A stretch of 64,000 nt of DNA from assembly GCA_943736015.1 (NCBI GenBank), contig OX031065.1:3851501-3915500 (forward strand), written 5' to 3'. The translations under genes and the position numbers were made by a program. Source of the stretch: Tridacna crocea. Its lineage: Eukaryota > Mollusca > Bivalvia > Cardiida > Cardiidae. The notes beneath the pieces are model-generated. The model was given only the letters and a program-made list of their open reading frames with translations. It did not search any database and was not told where the DNA came from. Below, in pieces: positions 10,689 through 19,758 of the stretch (position 1 is the stretch's first letter; the number at the start of each line of letters is the position of its first letter).

Positions 10689-10929
10689 ACTCTTGTTCTC
10701 AGTGACAATGGTATTTGCTGTATTGATGAGTTTGATAAAAAAGATTGCCAGCACAAGATCTATTCTACATGAAGTAATGGTCAGAATGTCCACGAATTCT
10801 TGTGTAGAACATTTTATTTATCATCTAGGGTTCAATACCTATATCTCATAACTTCTAGGGACCTGAAAAGAGTGTCTTCCATTGAATGCTGTTTCATTTT
10901 ATTACTCCACATTTGCCTAAATTGGCCAA

Positions 10930-11215
10930 CCCAAAAAGCTCTTGTGGTAGAGAATGAGAATTGTGAATGTTAAATCTGTGGCTGCTTGAGGGTATGGAAT
11001 CAATTCCCACAGCTGGCCACCTAAAATTAACCAAAAATTTGGATGAGATGTCAAATGAAGACAAGTGTGATGGTGCTATACTCTGAGCTTAACTTGGATT
11101 GTTTTTTGTCTTGTATCTTCTACTGTCCCATATAGCAGCTTACAGTCTTCATAGGGCTTTGCCGATATGGGCAACTAGTGGTAACGAGAATAAAGCAAAA
11201 TCAACCAAGCGTGTC
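10930..11215 (+). mobile_element. Possible old SINE
   Basis: A tRNA-like head (TGTGGTAGAGAATG, later GAATCAATTCCC) is followed by a body ending in AATAAAGCAAAATCAACCAAG, similar in layout to molluscan tRNA-derived SINEs. No target duplication was found. It occupies the place where the missing MCM4 exon would be expected. Confidence 0.4.
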
Positions 11216-11223
11216 TAAGTTAA

Positions 11224-11566
11224 CTCTTTACCACACAATCCCGACTTTCAATGACCCTGAGAAAGAAACCTTTTGAAAACACACAAAAGATCTGTATGAC
11301 ATCAGACTGGCATTTCAAAAGCATTCTAATATGTTCCATCTTTTAACCAATTACTGCACAACTACGAAGTGTTATGATGCTGAAATAGAGGGCTTTTGAA
11401 GACATTGAGAGGAAGGAAAAAAACTGCTAACCGTCATGTTCTTCTTTTCATACAATGATTTCTACCCTTTTCAAGATAAGAATTGTCATTCTCGCAACTT
11501 TAGATTTGCAGTCAGCAGATGCATTCAATTTGGTCTAGTCCAACATCATGTCATTTGTTGAAAGAG
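11224..11566 (+). mobile_element. Family A left-end fragment and a full decayed copy
   Basis: 11224-11281 is only a left third. 11347-11566 is full length (TTAA 11343-11346 and 11567-11570) with a strongly eroded hairpin, ending 41 bp before an MCM4 exon. Confidence 0.65.
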
Positions 11567-11729
11567 TTAAGCTTGTTTAGTTAAACGCGATCTATCTCTC
11601 TATACAGATTTGACCTGATTTTTCTGATTCTGGATCCACAAGATGAACTATATGACAGAAGACTAGCAAGTCACTTTGTGTCTTTGTACTTCCACGGTAA
11701 AGAATAGGAAGAAGAATTTTTGGTAAGTA

Positions 11730-12640
11730 TACGATTTGTATTTTTAGCTCCTCATGAAAAGGCCAGTGAGGTTATTTCATGGCCCAATATTTGATGTCTG
11801 CGTCCTTACGTCTGTTAATTTTTATTTCAAACATCTTCTCTGAAACTTTCTATCAGATTTGGTCCGAAATTTCAGAGAAACAGTCCTGCCATGGTCTTCT
11901 TCAGAATTTCTTGACAGAATTTGATTCTGGAAAAAACTCTGATTGTCATTGCAACAAAACTGAAAAATGCCAGTGATCATTGAAAAACTTTGTGTCTGAA
12001 ATCATACAGCCTAGGTGACCTAAATTTGGGCAAAATTTGCCTAGCTCCGTGGGGTCACAAATTTTACATGGGCTTCGGGTTTTAAAATTTTCTGGGTTAC
12101 ACCATATGGCCTAGGGCTATCAAAATTGGCATGTAGCCTCATCTGGTGGACGTCTACTAACAGTCTTGATATTACAGCTTAGGGGCCAAAATTGACCTTT
12201 CCCTGAGAGTCACAAGTTTAACATGGTGCTCTATAGGTAAAACCTTAAAAAGATTCCGGCCGATGTAGCTTCACCTAATGGACTTCAAATATCATTCTTC
12301 AAATTAAATCTCTTGGGTCAAAACTGGCTTTGTCCCAGGCGCCACACCTTTAACAAGAAATTTTATGGTGAAAATATAAAAAAAAAAAATCTACTAAATT
12401 TAGCAAATAGCCTCATCAAGTAGATCTCATTAGATTTAGTTCGAAATTCAGCTGTTGAATCGAAATAATCCCTACCTGTTATCTTAAAGAGTCGAAAAAT
12501 GTTTTTGTTTATGGCTGAATGGACCTGACCTGTATTATTTCATATGTGGCAGTATCTTGTTGACCTCTACTTGGATTTAAGGTCATATTTATAGCTTGAA
12601 ATTGTAAGTAAACGTGTTGGGTCACAATGTTCACACAGGC
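11730..12640. repeat. Old modular repeat in the MCM4 intron
   Basis: Roughly 130-170 bp modules recur in degenerate form: a TAGCCTCATCTGGTGGAC-like motif near 12137, 12267 and 12408, each followed by a GGTCAAAAT and GTCACA..TTTAACATGG segment. This resembles a repeat widespread in molluscan introns; assignment to a class is not possible by eye. Confidence 0.5.
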
Positions 12641-12726
12641 TGAGAAACTTTTATGTTTTTTATGTTTTTTCAAAACCTTTTGGCCCAGAATTGTAATGTC
12701 TGGTGTGTATAGTTTCTATGTGCATG

Positions 12727-12918
12727 CAGAGCTCAAGATAGAGGGAGTGATTTTGATTTCAAACTTGAAAATATTTTTTATCCTCCACTAAACCCTATTT
12801 TGTGGGCACTCATTAGAATCGTCTGATCGAGACGATTCTAATGAGTACCCACAACGTAGGCTTTCGAAGAGAAATAATGGATTTAGAAAACCATCGCTCC
12901 CTCTTATGTAGAGCTCTG
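12727..12918. mobile_element. Family C palindromic MITE with 6-bp target duplication
   Basis: Ends are CAGAGCTC and GAGCTCTG with subterminal GAGGGAGTG / CGCTCCCTC. The centre is the hairpin CATTAGAATCGTCTGAT..GACGATTCTAATG. TGCATG flanks both sides (12721-12726 and 12919-12924). Relatives lie at 47197-47387 and 51361-51554. Confidence 0.8.
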
Positions 12919-13088
12919 TGCATGTATTAGGTGGTGGAGTGATACAGTCATCATGGCCCTCTTGTGTCATGGAAGTATTGTAAGGCATTAGGTCTCAAAG
13001 GGGTCATATATTCGATCAAAACAAAGCAAAATAGAACAAGATTTAGTTTCTCAGAGACATGGTTAGGTTAGCTGTATTGAAGTGTTAA

Positions 13089-13214
13089 ACTCTTTTTTCC
13101 AGACGACGTAATTAAGGACTGGACCAAATATTTACCATGTAATTTAAAGGTATTGTTTTATCTTTTAATGCTTTCAGTTTGGTCAAATCCAAAATTTTGT
13201 TGCTAGGTACAGAG
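13089..13214. mobile_element. Short family A derivative with the same end at both termini
   Basis: A 126-bp element between TTAA at 13085-13088 and 13215-13218. The left part matches the reverse of the family A right end and the right part is the family A right end, so the whole is an imperfect foldback without the usual central hairpin. Confidence 0.55.
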
Positions 13215-13659
13215 TTAAAGAACAATATTTCTCATGCTTATGCTGATTTCTACCCCAAAATCAGTCAGGATGTATTGACCATCACTAATGACTGGTACAT
13301 GTTTTACCCATCCATTTTACTGTTTTTAACAGTTATATCAACACTAAGGACTAGTTGACATGTTTTATCCCTTTGTTTTACTGTTTTCAACAGGACATGA
13401 GCATGTTAAGGGACTATATTGCCTATGCTAAAGCCAACATCCATCCTAAAATCAGTGAAGATGCTGGACAAGCCTTCATTCAGGAGTATGTGAACATGAG
13501 AAAAGTTGGCAGAGGGCAGGGGCAAGTATCTGCCTACCCTAGACAACTGGAATCTCTGATCAGACTGGCAGAAGCCCACGCCAAGATGAGATTGTCTGAG
13601 AGAGTTGATGTGTCAGATGTAGAAGAAGCTGTCAGGTAAGAATTGTGTCTACAAATTTC

Positions 13660-14050
13660 AAAAGTTTTAAGCCAAGCTGTTAACCCAGTTTTTAGCCTAT
13701 CTGACTTTTGAGCTGGCCATTGCTGGTTTTATAGCTGATTGAGGGAATTTTATTTTTTGTGATTTTTAGCCCTTCACCTCCGATGTATGTGAGAAAAGCA
13801 GTCAGTAACTTGCATATAAAGTTGTTTCAATACTAGTGTGAGAAATACTTGGATCTGGACCATCAGATAATTGATAAATTCTATGAATGGATGAAAATAA
13901 ATTGTGGAAAAAGGAAAAAAAAATGTGGGAAAATGAACAAATGTTGGTAACAAGCAATTTCTTCTTGTACCACAATATTTTCTAAAGCCCTCTTCCTTCG
14001 TGTCATAATTACACAGGATTATTTGATAAAAATTGATTATTTGGTAAACA
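13660..14050. mobile_element. SINE remnant and family A hairpin fragment in an MCM4 intron
   Basis: 13660-13870 resembles the body of the SINE at 17343-17560 (GTGAGAAAAGCAGTCAG, then GTGTGAGAAATACTTGG). 13897-14050 is a decayed family A hairpin and right part. Confidence 0.5.
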
Positions 14051-14383
14051 ATTCAGATAACAGTTGTCCATGTTTTATCCAGATTGTACAAAGAAGCGCT
14101 AAAACAAGCCGCTGTGGATCCAACCACAGGTAAGATTGACATCAGTATCCTGACTACAGGTATCAGTGGAGCGGCACGTAAAAGGAAAGCTGAGGTCATA
14201 CAGGCCCTCAAAAAACTTATACAGGAAAAGGGTAAGATCGCCACGCTGAAACAACAGAAATTGTTTGAGGAACTTCGGGAGAGATCAGATCTGGTGAGTG
14301 GGTTTACTTTGAAGTTTTGAACCATCAGAAAATCATGTTGATCTACGAAAGGTTTTCTAGTAAACCGGTTCAAGTTTATTTAA

Positions 14384-14590
14384 CCCTTTACCACTTGACC
14401 TTAAGTTTTAATAACCTTGATGAAGAATTTTTCTTATCTTTTTTACATGAAAACATTGGGGTAAAAGGGGAAAATAATGGTAACCAACATTTTCTCCTTT
14501 TCCAATCATGTATTCTACCCTGTCAAAGACAAGTCCCATCACTTGAGCAATGTTCAACCTATATTTTGTAATTGCTTTTGCATTCCAAAA
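14384..14590 (+). mobile_element. Family A MITE, forward, decayed right end
   Basis: TTAA at 14380-14383, then CCCTTTACCACTTGACC. The hairpin has several mismatches (about 14443-14510). The right terminus is no longer recognisable. It lies in the last MCM4 intron. Confidence 0.65.
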
Positions 14591-15096
14591 CCCATCTTTT
14601 CAAATATACCTACCATACTTACTACTAACAGTTTTCCAATCAACTTTTGTTGTTTCATTACTTGGTAAATATTTGTGCACAAAATGACCTTAGATACTTT
14701 ATTTGTGCACAAAATGACCGTAGGTGCTTTATTTGTACACAAAATAACCTTAGATATTGTTGCTTTCTACATTACCATACATTCCTTCATTCAGTGAGAA
14801 AAATAATTTGGCTACATGTTTTATATGAATGTTCATGTAATTTTAATGCTCAATCTTTTTTACAGCCTGCTCTCAAAGACATGTTTGAAGAAGCCTTGAA
14901 AGAATTACAAGATGAAGATTTCCTTATCGTTACAAACAAAGTTATTAGACTCTGTGCTTGACGTTGACTTTGACGTTATCAAATGTGTATGGTGTGAAGG
15001 AATAGCATATCATAGAAATCTCATGATGCTGTTTAAGCCTGAACCATACTACAAAATTTTAGAAGCTTTCTAATCAAAAGTTTTTTTCAGGCAACA

Positions 15097-15102
15097 ATTA
15101 AA
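15097..15102 (+). terminator. Candidate poly(A) signal for the MCM4 fragment
   Basis: ATTAAA lies 136 bp after the TGA. It is the first plausible hexamer on this strand; there is no transcript evidence. Confidence 0.3.
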
Positions 15103-15109
15103 GCAGGTT

Positions 15110-15650
15110 ACAATCAAAATTGTTTTTGAAAGGGTAACAACATTAAAGGAAAAAATAGAAAATGCTGGCAGACAGTATTTTCTGGTTTTTTTTTCAGTCT
15201 TTCAGGCCCGTCGGAAGGAAATTTTATTTGGTCCGGCCAGTATATGGGGGGATGGAGGAGGGGGGGGAAGCGGCCGGGGGTGGGGGGTCCGGGGGCATGC
15301 ACGTTCCCCGGAGAAATTTTGAAAATAAGACGCTCTCTGGTGCATTCTAGCTCATTTTTTGAGGTTTATATTATGCATTTAAGCCATGCTAGGGGGGTCC
15401 GTGGGGCATTCTCCCCCGGAAAATTTTTGAAAAATAAGACGCTGTCTGATGCATTCTGGTGCATTTTTTGAGGTTTATATTACGCATTTTTTTTTTTCGA
15501 AAATTGGTCTGGCCATTTTTCATTTTCGGCCGAAAATTTGGTCCGGCTATGGCCGGACCGGCCGGACCGCTTCCGACGGCCTTGTCTTTCCAAAGACTTT
15601 GTCTTCATGCTTTTTTCTGTAAAATAAGGGATTGTTTGGTAAAGGGTAAC
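15110..15650 (-). mobile_element. Family A MITE, reverse, split by another MITE
   Basis: Left part with a degraded hairpin is at about 15130-15203. The right part (CCAAAGACTTTGTC.., then AGGGATTGTTTGGTAAAGGG) continues at 15584-15650 after the nested element. Confidence 0.55.
15204..15583. mobile_element. GC-rich TIR MITE nested in family A, 7-bp target duplication
   Basis: Termini AGGCCCGTCGGAAG and CTTCCGACGGCCTT; GTCTTTC is repeated at 15197-15203 and 15584-15590. Two internal direct repeats of about 60 bp (from about 15320 and 15428) share AAAATAAGACGCT..GAGGTTTATATTA. Base composition is far richer in G and C than the surroundings. Confidence 0.75.
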
Positions 15651-15839
15651 AGGAACTATGATTTTTTTCAAACATTGTGAACTTGCAGGCTTATCTATGA
15701 TGTATCTGTATTTAAGGCATTGCTTGTAAATGTCTCTTGCAATGATGCTGATTACTAGAATTTTCTTCTTTTTGGAAAACGTGTTATACCCCTTCAAAGA
15801 GAAATCACATCATTAGACACTTGTTATCTACAAATGTCT

Positions 15840-16150
15840 TCCATCTGATATTTTGGAAAAATGATAACACACTGGTAACCAGCAGTTTCTCTTCTTCTCC
15901 CAAAACTCTTTTTCTATTTAAACGCAAATCCCTTGATCGGTACAACATTTAGTTTGATTGTTGTCTGCAAAATTCAAAACCAGTTAAAATGCAAATAAAT
16001 GACCAAACTACCTTTCAATACTTTACGTTGTTTTCAATTCATAGGCTGCTAAACACCACTTGCTGATCTTTTGTGAAAAGTGCAGATCAAGATCAGACTG
16101 CTTAGAACGTGCAGTCTGATCTTGGACCTAGACTGTATAATGCGAACATG
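15840..16150. mobile_element. Decayed family A hairpin and family B copy
   Basis: 15850-15990 keeps an eroded family A hairpin and right part. 16042-16150 is a family B left half with a good palindrome at about 16076-16137. Confidence 0.55.
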
Positions 16151-16232
16151 TAGTCCACCAAAATGTCAAATTTTGGGTTTTTTTAAAGGCTCAATAAATT
16201 CAGTCCAATTATTTAGCAGGATATAGGTAAAA

Positions 16233-16332
16233 ATTCATTTTTCTATTGACAACCAACATCCGGACCGACCGTCCAATAACGGATTCATTTTTCTACTGAC
16301 AACCAATATCCGGGCGGACCGTCCAATAACAG
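16233..16332 (+). repeat. Two tandem 50-bp units
   Basis: Units at 16233-16282 and 16283-16332 share ATTCATTTTTCTA.TGACAA and end with CGTCCAATAAC. Confidence 0.75.
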
Positions 16333-16379
16333 ATAGCCATTTTCACAATTACTTCTGTATTCTAAAAAGTGTGATTTAA

Positions 16380-16600
16380 CCCTATACCAAACAACCCCTG
16401 ATTTTTACGACCCTGAGATAGAAGCCTTTTGAAAACATTGTGGGAAAAGGAGAAAATGCTGGTAACCAGCATTTTCTCCTTTTCCCACAATGTTTTATGT
16501 CCTGCTGGAAACAAATTTTAATTTTTGAGTTACGTTTACATTGTTGTCTGCAGATACTTTAAATTTTGACAAGCCTAAAATTTTGTTGTTTGGTAAAGAT
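16380..16600 (+). mobile_element. Family A MITE, forward, perfect 65-bp palindrome
   Basis: TTAA at 16376-16379 and 16601-16604, 221 bp long. Hairpin arms of 32 bp (16432-16463 and 16465-16496) match at every position around a single central A. It is the best preserved copy and a good type element. Confidence 0.9.
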
Positions 16601-16604
16601 TTAA

Positions 16605-17342
16605 ATAGAACCATACTCTGGCAAAAGGGAGCTTAATGCATCTCCATGGTAACAGATACCAAGTAAATCATGTAACTGGATCAGTAAAACCCAAGTTTGT
16701 CAAAGAACCTGTCGTCGAGTCATTAGACTTTATGTTTTATCTTGATCTACATCCTCTTTAACGATAAAACACCCCACAACGAGGTGGAGGGGGCTATATT
16801 GGAAACGCCATGATTGTCTCATCGTCCGTAGAGACAAATTTGTCCGGAGAAATACTCTTACATTTCTTCAGGCACTGAACTCAAATTTACACACAGTGTT
16901 CTTTTACATGTATATCTTTATATATGAAGTTGTGCATGTGCAATTTCCATAACCCTGTTGCGATGTGTTGCAGAATTATCTCCACTTGAACTTTCTTCGT
17001 TAATGACCAGGAACAAGTCGGCCATATGGAACTTGGGCATGGTGCATTTCAGTGGCAAAGCGTTATTTTTTGACATGGAGCTTGTGGAGGTAGTCATCAC
17101 CTTCAGTGATAGTTCTAGTTATTTTTTGGTCTAGCAGATTAAGGATTAATTGGAACAGAGGTTGAAGTTAAAAGTATAATTACAGCACGGTTACTTCATT
17201 CTTTCATTTATTCTTTCTCTCAGGTACCATTTTTATTAATTCATTATCACTCCGGTTAACAAGGCTGATCAGTGTGTCAGGTCCAGGGGTTTGAACTCGC
17301 AATCCATATGTAAGAGGCCTGATATGTCTAGTCCAGCCCAGC
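16605..17342. other. Intergenic, no gene seen
   Basis: About 16780-16850 resembles a common molluscan intergenic repeat (GGAGGGGGCTATATTGG..GTCCGTAGAGACAAATTTGTCCGG in parts). Nothing coding is supported. Confidence 0.4.
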
Positions 17343-17560
17343 TGAATAACTCTGTGGTTAACACATCTGAATCATGTGACTTTGTGGTTCAGGGTTCGAT
17401 ATTAGATGGAAGCAAACTTTCTTTTCATCTTTTTTTCGCCTCTGATCAGATATATCCGTGAAAAGTAGTCAGAGACTTAGAAAGTTGTGTTAGTATTGTT
17501 GTGAGAAAGCCAGTAAATACTTCCGTTGGTGCACTGAACACAGTGACATGACCTAGGCTG
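17343..17560 (+). mobile_element. tRNA-derived SINE (molluscan type)
   Basis: A tRNA-like head with CTGTGGTTAACACATCTGAA and box B-like GGTTCAGGGTTCGAT is followed by a body with TTGTGAGAAAGCCAGTAAAT and GTGCACTGAACACAGTGACA, the central domain layout known from bivalve SINEs. The 3' tail is replaced by the MITE at 17565. Confidence 0.7.
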
Positions 17561-17564
17561 TTAA

Positions 17565-17785
17565 CCCATTACCACACAATCCCTACTTTTGACGACCCTG
17601 AGATAGAAGTCTGTAGAAAACATTGTGGGGAAAGGAGAAAATGCTGGTAACCAGCATTTTCTCCGTTTCCCACAATGTATTCTACCCTTCACAAAACAAA
17701 TTTCAAATTTTCTGTCACTTTTATTTTGTCCTCTGCAAATGCTTTCAATTTGGACTGGTCTAAAATTTCGTTGTTTGGTAAAGAG
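17565..17785 (+). mobile_element. Family A MITE, forward
   Basis: TTAA at 17561-17564 and TTAC at 17786-17789; 221 bp. The hairpin (about 17617-17682) has two unpaired changes. It is almost identical in layout to the copy at 57255-57475. Confidence 0.85.
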
Positions 17786-17869
17786 TTACAACATCATTAA
17801 ACTCCAATACAAATGTCTTGTTAAGGAATTGACCTTGCACCTTCATTATTGCAGACATTGTGTGCCAAG

Positions 17870-18150
17870 TGTGGTAATTCAGGCAGTAAAGAAGTACTGG
17901 GTTTGCAATCCAAGGGTTGCCAGTTTAAGCCTATGCTCTACCAATCTTGTCTTCAAAAATTGATCATGGCAAATTGGATATGACTCGGCAGTCTCCCATG
18001 ATGTCTTTGTTGGAAAGCATCCAGCAACTTGGTGAAAGAAATGTGTGAAGTACTGATGTAAGAAGCTCGGAAAAAGCCTGCACAGGTGCACTGACCGCCA
18101 TGATATAACTGGATTTTGGTTGAAAATGGTGTTAAAAACCAAACCAAGCA
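17870..18150 (+). mobile_element. tRNA-derived SINE with intact 3' tail
   Basis: Head with AATTCAGGCAGTAAAG and GGTTGCCAGTTTAAG. Body with GATGTAAGAAGCTCGG and GGTGCACTGACCGCCATGA, tail GTTAAAAACCAAACCAAGC. The tail is typical of molluscan SINEs. Confidence 0.7.
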
Positions 18151-18244
18151 AGTCAGTCCTTATAAAACAGCCGAGGTTGAGATTCTTGTTCATAAACTAT
18201 CACAAATGTACTATGAAGTTGGTTACCTCACCTTTTCGTAACTG

Positions 18245-18360
18245 TTAAGTGATACTAAGTACTGACCTTTTTTGGACAGTGTAGATCAAGATCAGACTGC
18301 ACAGAACGTGCAGTCTGATCTTGGATCTATACTTGCCGATAAGGAGATATCTCTCTCCGG
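18245..18360. mobile_element. Family B palindromic MITE, partial
   Basis: TTAA at 18245-18248, then a left end related to the full copy at 61370. The palindrome is at about 18277-18335 with AGATCAAGATCAGACTGCAC and its complement. Confidence 0.65.
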
Positions 18361-19553
18361 AAAGTACCTTTGAAACAACATAATTTGGGAATTATTGCAC
18401 TTTTCATTTCACTCATTTAGCAGGATAGGAATTAATATAACACAAGAAACGTTCAGTGTTTCTCATTGTTGTGTAGAAACGATAACAAAACAACAAGTTT
18501 TCATAAGTACAAATATTCCATAATTTATTGGTGACAAAATATAGAGGATAAAGTACATTCAATCAAAATAGAAAACGAGGAAAATGCTTGATAAATTGTT
18601 TATGTAGATCTAATAAACATTTTGCTCAATGAAGACATATTTAGTATTACAGAATTTTTTTATAACAAAACTGAACATCTTATTCAAATTAACACTGGAC
18701 TATGTAAGACAGTATATGGTAAATCAAAAACAGATATGGAAGAGACACACAAAACGTAAGTTCTTTTTATATCATTTGTAATGAAATAAGTGGTCTTTTG
18801 GTGGATAAATCATAGATACAAACAATTAGACAACAATTTCTTAAAGAATTGACGGAATTGCTCGGGTTTTTTTTTTTATCAAAAATGCATGAATTTGAGT
18901 CTAAAGGTGAAAATGAAATAAAGCAAATATGCATAAAACGGGAGCTAATTCTCTCTCTCCCTCTCTGTCTCTTGTAAAACACGAATTGGACCGGAAATGA
19001 ACAAATAGAAACCCGTAATATAAAATGAAAATTACACATAATTTTATGCGCATGTGGATTATGAAGGCTAGAAAAAAAAATAGGGTAGTCTACGATTTGA
19101 CAGCAGTTTTGTAGAAAGAAAACATTTCAGAACGGCGTTAACGGTGCATACAAATATCAACTGCTGTCGCACTGTTTGACGGATAAACAATGTTTGATAG
19201 ATTCACCTTTGGTACTCAAATAATGTTTATAGATTCTCCAGAATTGTGATTTTTTTTTCCAAACGGGGAGTGGGTGGGGTAAATTCTATTCATAATTAGC
19301 TTATTACTGGAAGGGAGTGGGTGGGGAAAAAGGCGTTAATAAATAAATAAATTGAGCAAAAATAAACAATTATATGATGACAAGATTTTCCACGACAGCT
19401 TGATAACTAAACAAAGTACAATGAAATGTTGAGAATAAAGTAAATTATCTCATATCCCGCCGAGAGTCTGTCATAAACTATCACAAACATATATTTCTTG
19501 AAGTTCATCGGGAGGAAATGGAGCTCATTTTGATAAAACTTTAAATATTAAAA
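18361..19553. other. AT-rich intergenic stretch downstream of the B-box gene
   Basis: No gene, TTAA MITE or clear repeat family was recognised. A short direct repeat GGGGAGTGGGTGGGG / GGGAGTGGGTGGGG occurs at about 19265 and 19314. Confidence 0.4.
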
Positions 19554-19619
19554 GCGGAGAATGTAGACAAAGATCAGACTGCACGTATGTGCAGGCTGAT
19601 CTTTGTCTGCATTCTCCGC
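19554..19619. repeat. Isolated family B-type palindrome
   Basis: Near-perfect 66-bp palindrome (GCGGAGAATGTAGACAAAGA and complement) whose core is the family B AGATCAGACTGCAC arm. It lies 140 bp beyond the stop of the B-box gene. Confidence 0.75.
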
Positions 19620-19758
19620 AAAAGGCCTAATCAGTCACATATAAGTTATAAAAGAGACTCACCGTAACCATGGTAACGATGGAATACATTATGGTGCAGA
19701 TTTAGATGTTGGACGACTGAAGTACAGGATGATCTACAATGTCCAGGTTGAGGTGCCA

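Larger units (their letters stand above)
10689..14961 (+). pseudogene. MCM4: MCM4-like replicative helicase gene fragment, 3' exons, with lesions
   Basis: Five segments match the C-terminal third of MCM4, a subunit of the MCM2-7 replicative helicase. 10689-10779 reads TLVLSDNGICCIDEFDK (Walker B region), then STRSILHEVM after a one-base insertion. 11608-11722 reads [20 protein letters not shown] with an in-frame TAG at 11705-11707. 13394-13635 holds [39 protein letters not shown]. 14083-14293 holds [24 protein letters not shown]. 14866-14961 ends KDMFEEALKELQDEDFL..VIRLCA and TGA. Phases agree across introns and most splice sites are canonical. The exon expected between the first two (EQQTLSIAKAG..ANPIESQWN, leading to the arginine finger) is not found in 10780-11607, the first donor is a weak GTCAGA, and no upstream exons are seen. 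Introns are kept, so this is a genomic duplicate rather than a retrocopy. The last three exons are intact; assembly error is the alternative. Confidence 0.85.

Noticed and set aside
11696-11698. Alternative donor (CACG-GTAAAG) that would avoid the MCM4 TAG
   Set aside because: Using it leaves one extra base and shifts the next exon out of frame, so it does not rescue the gene.
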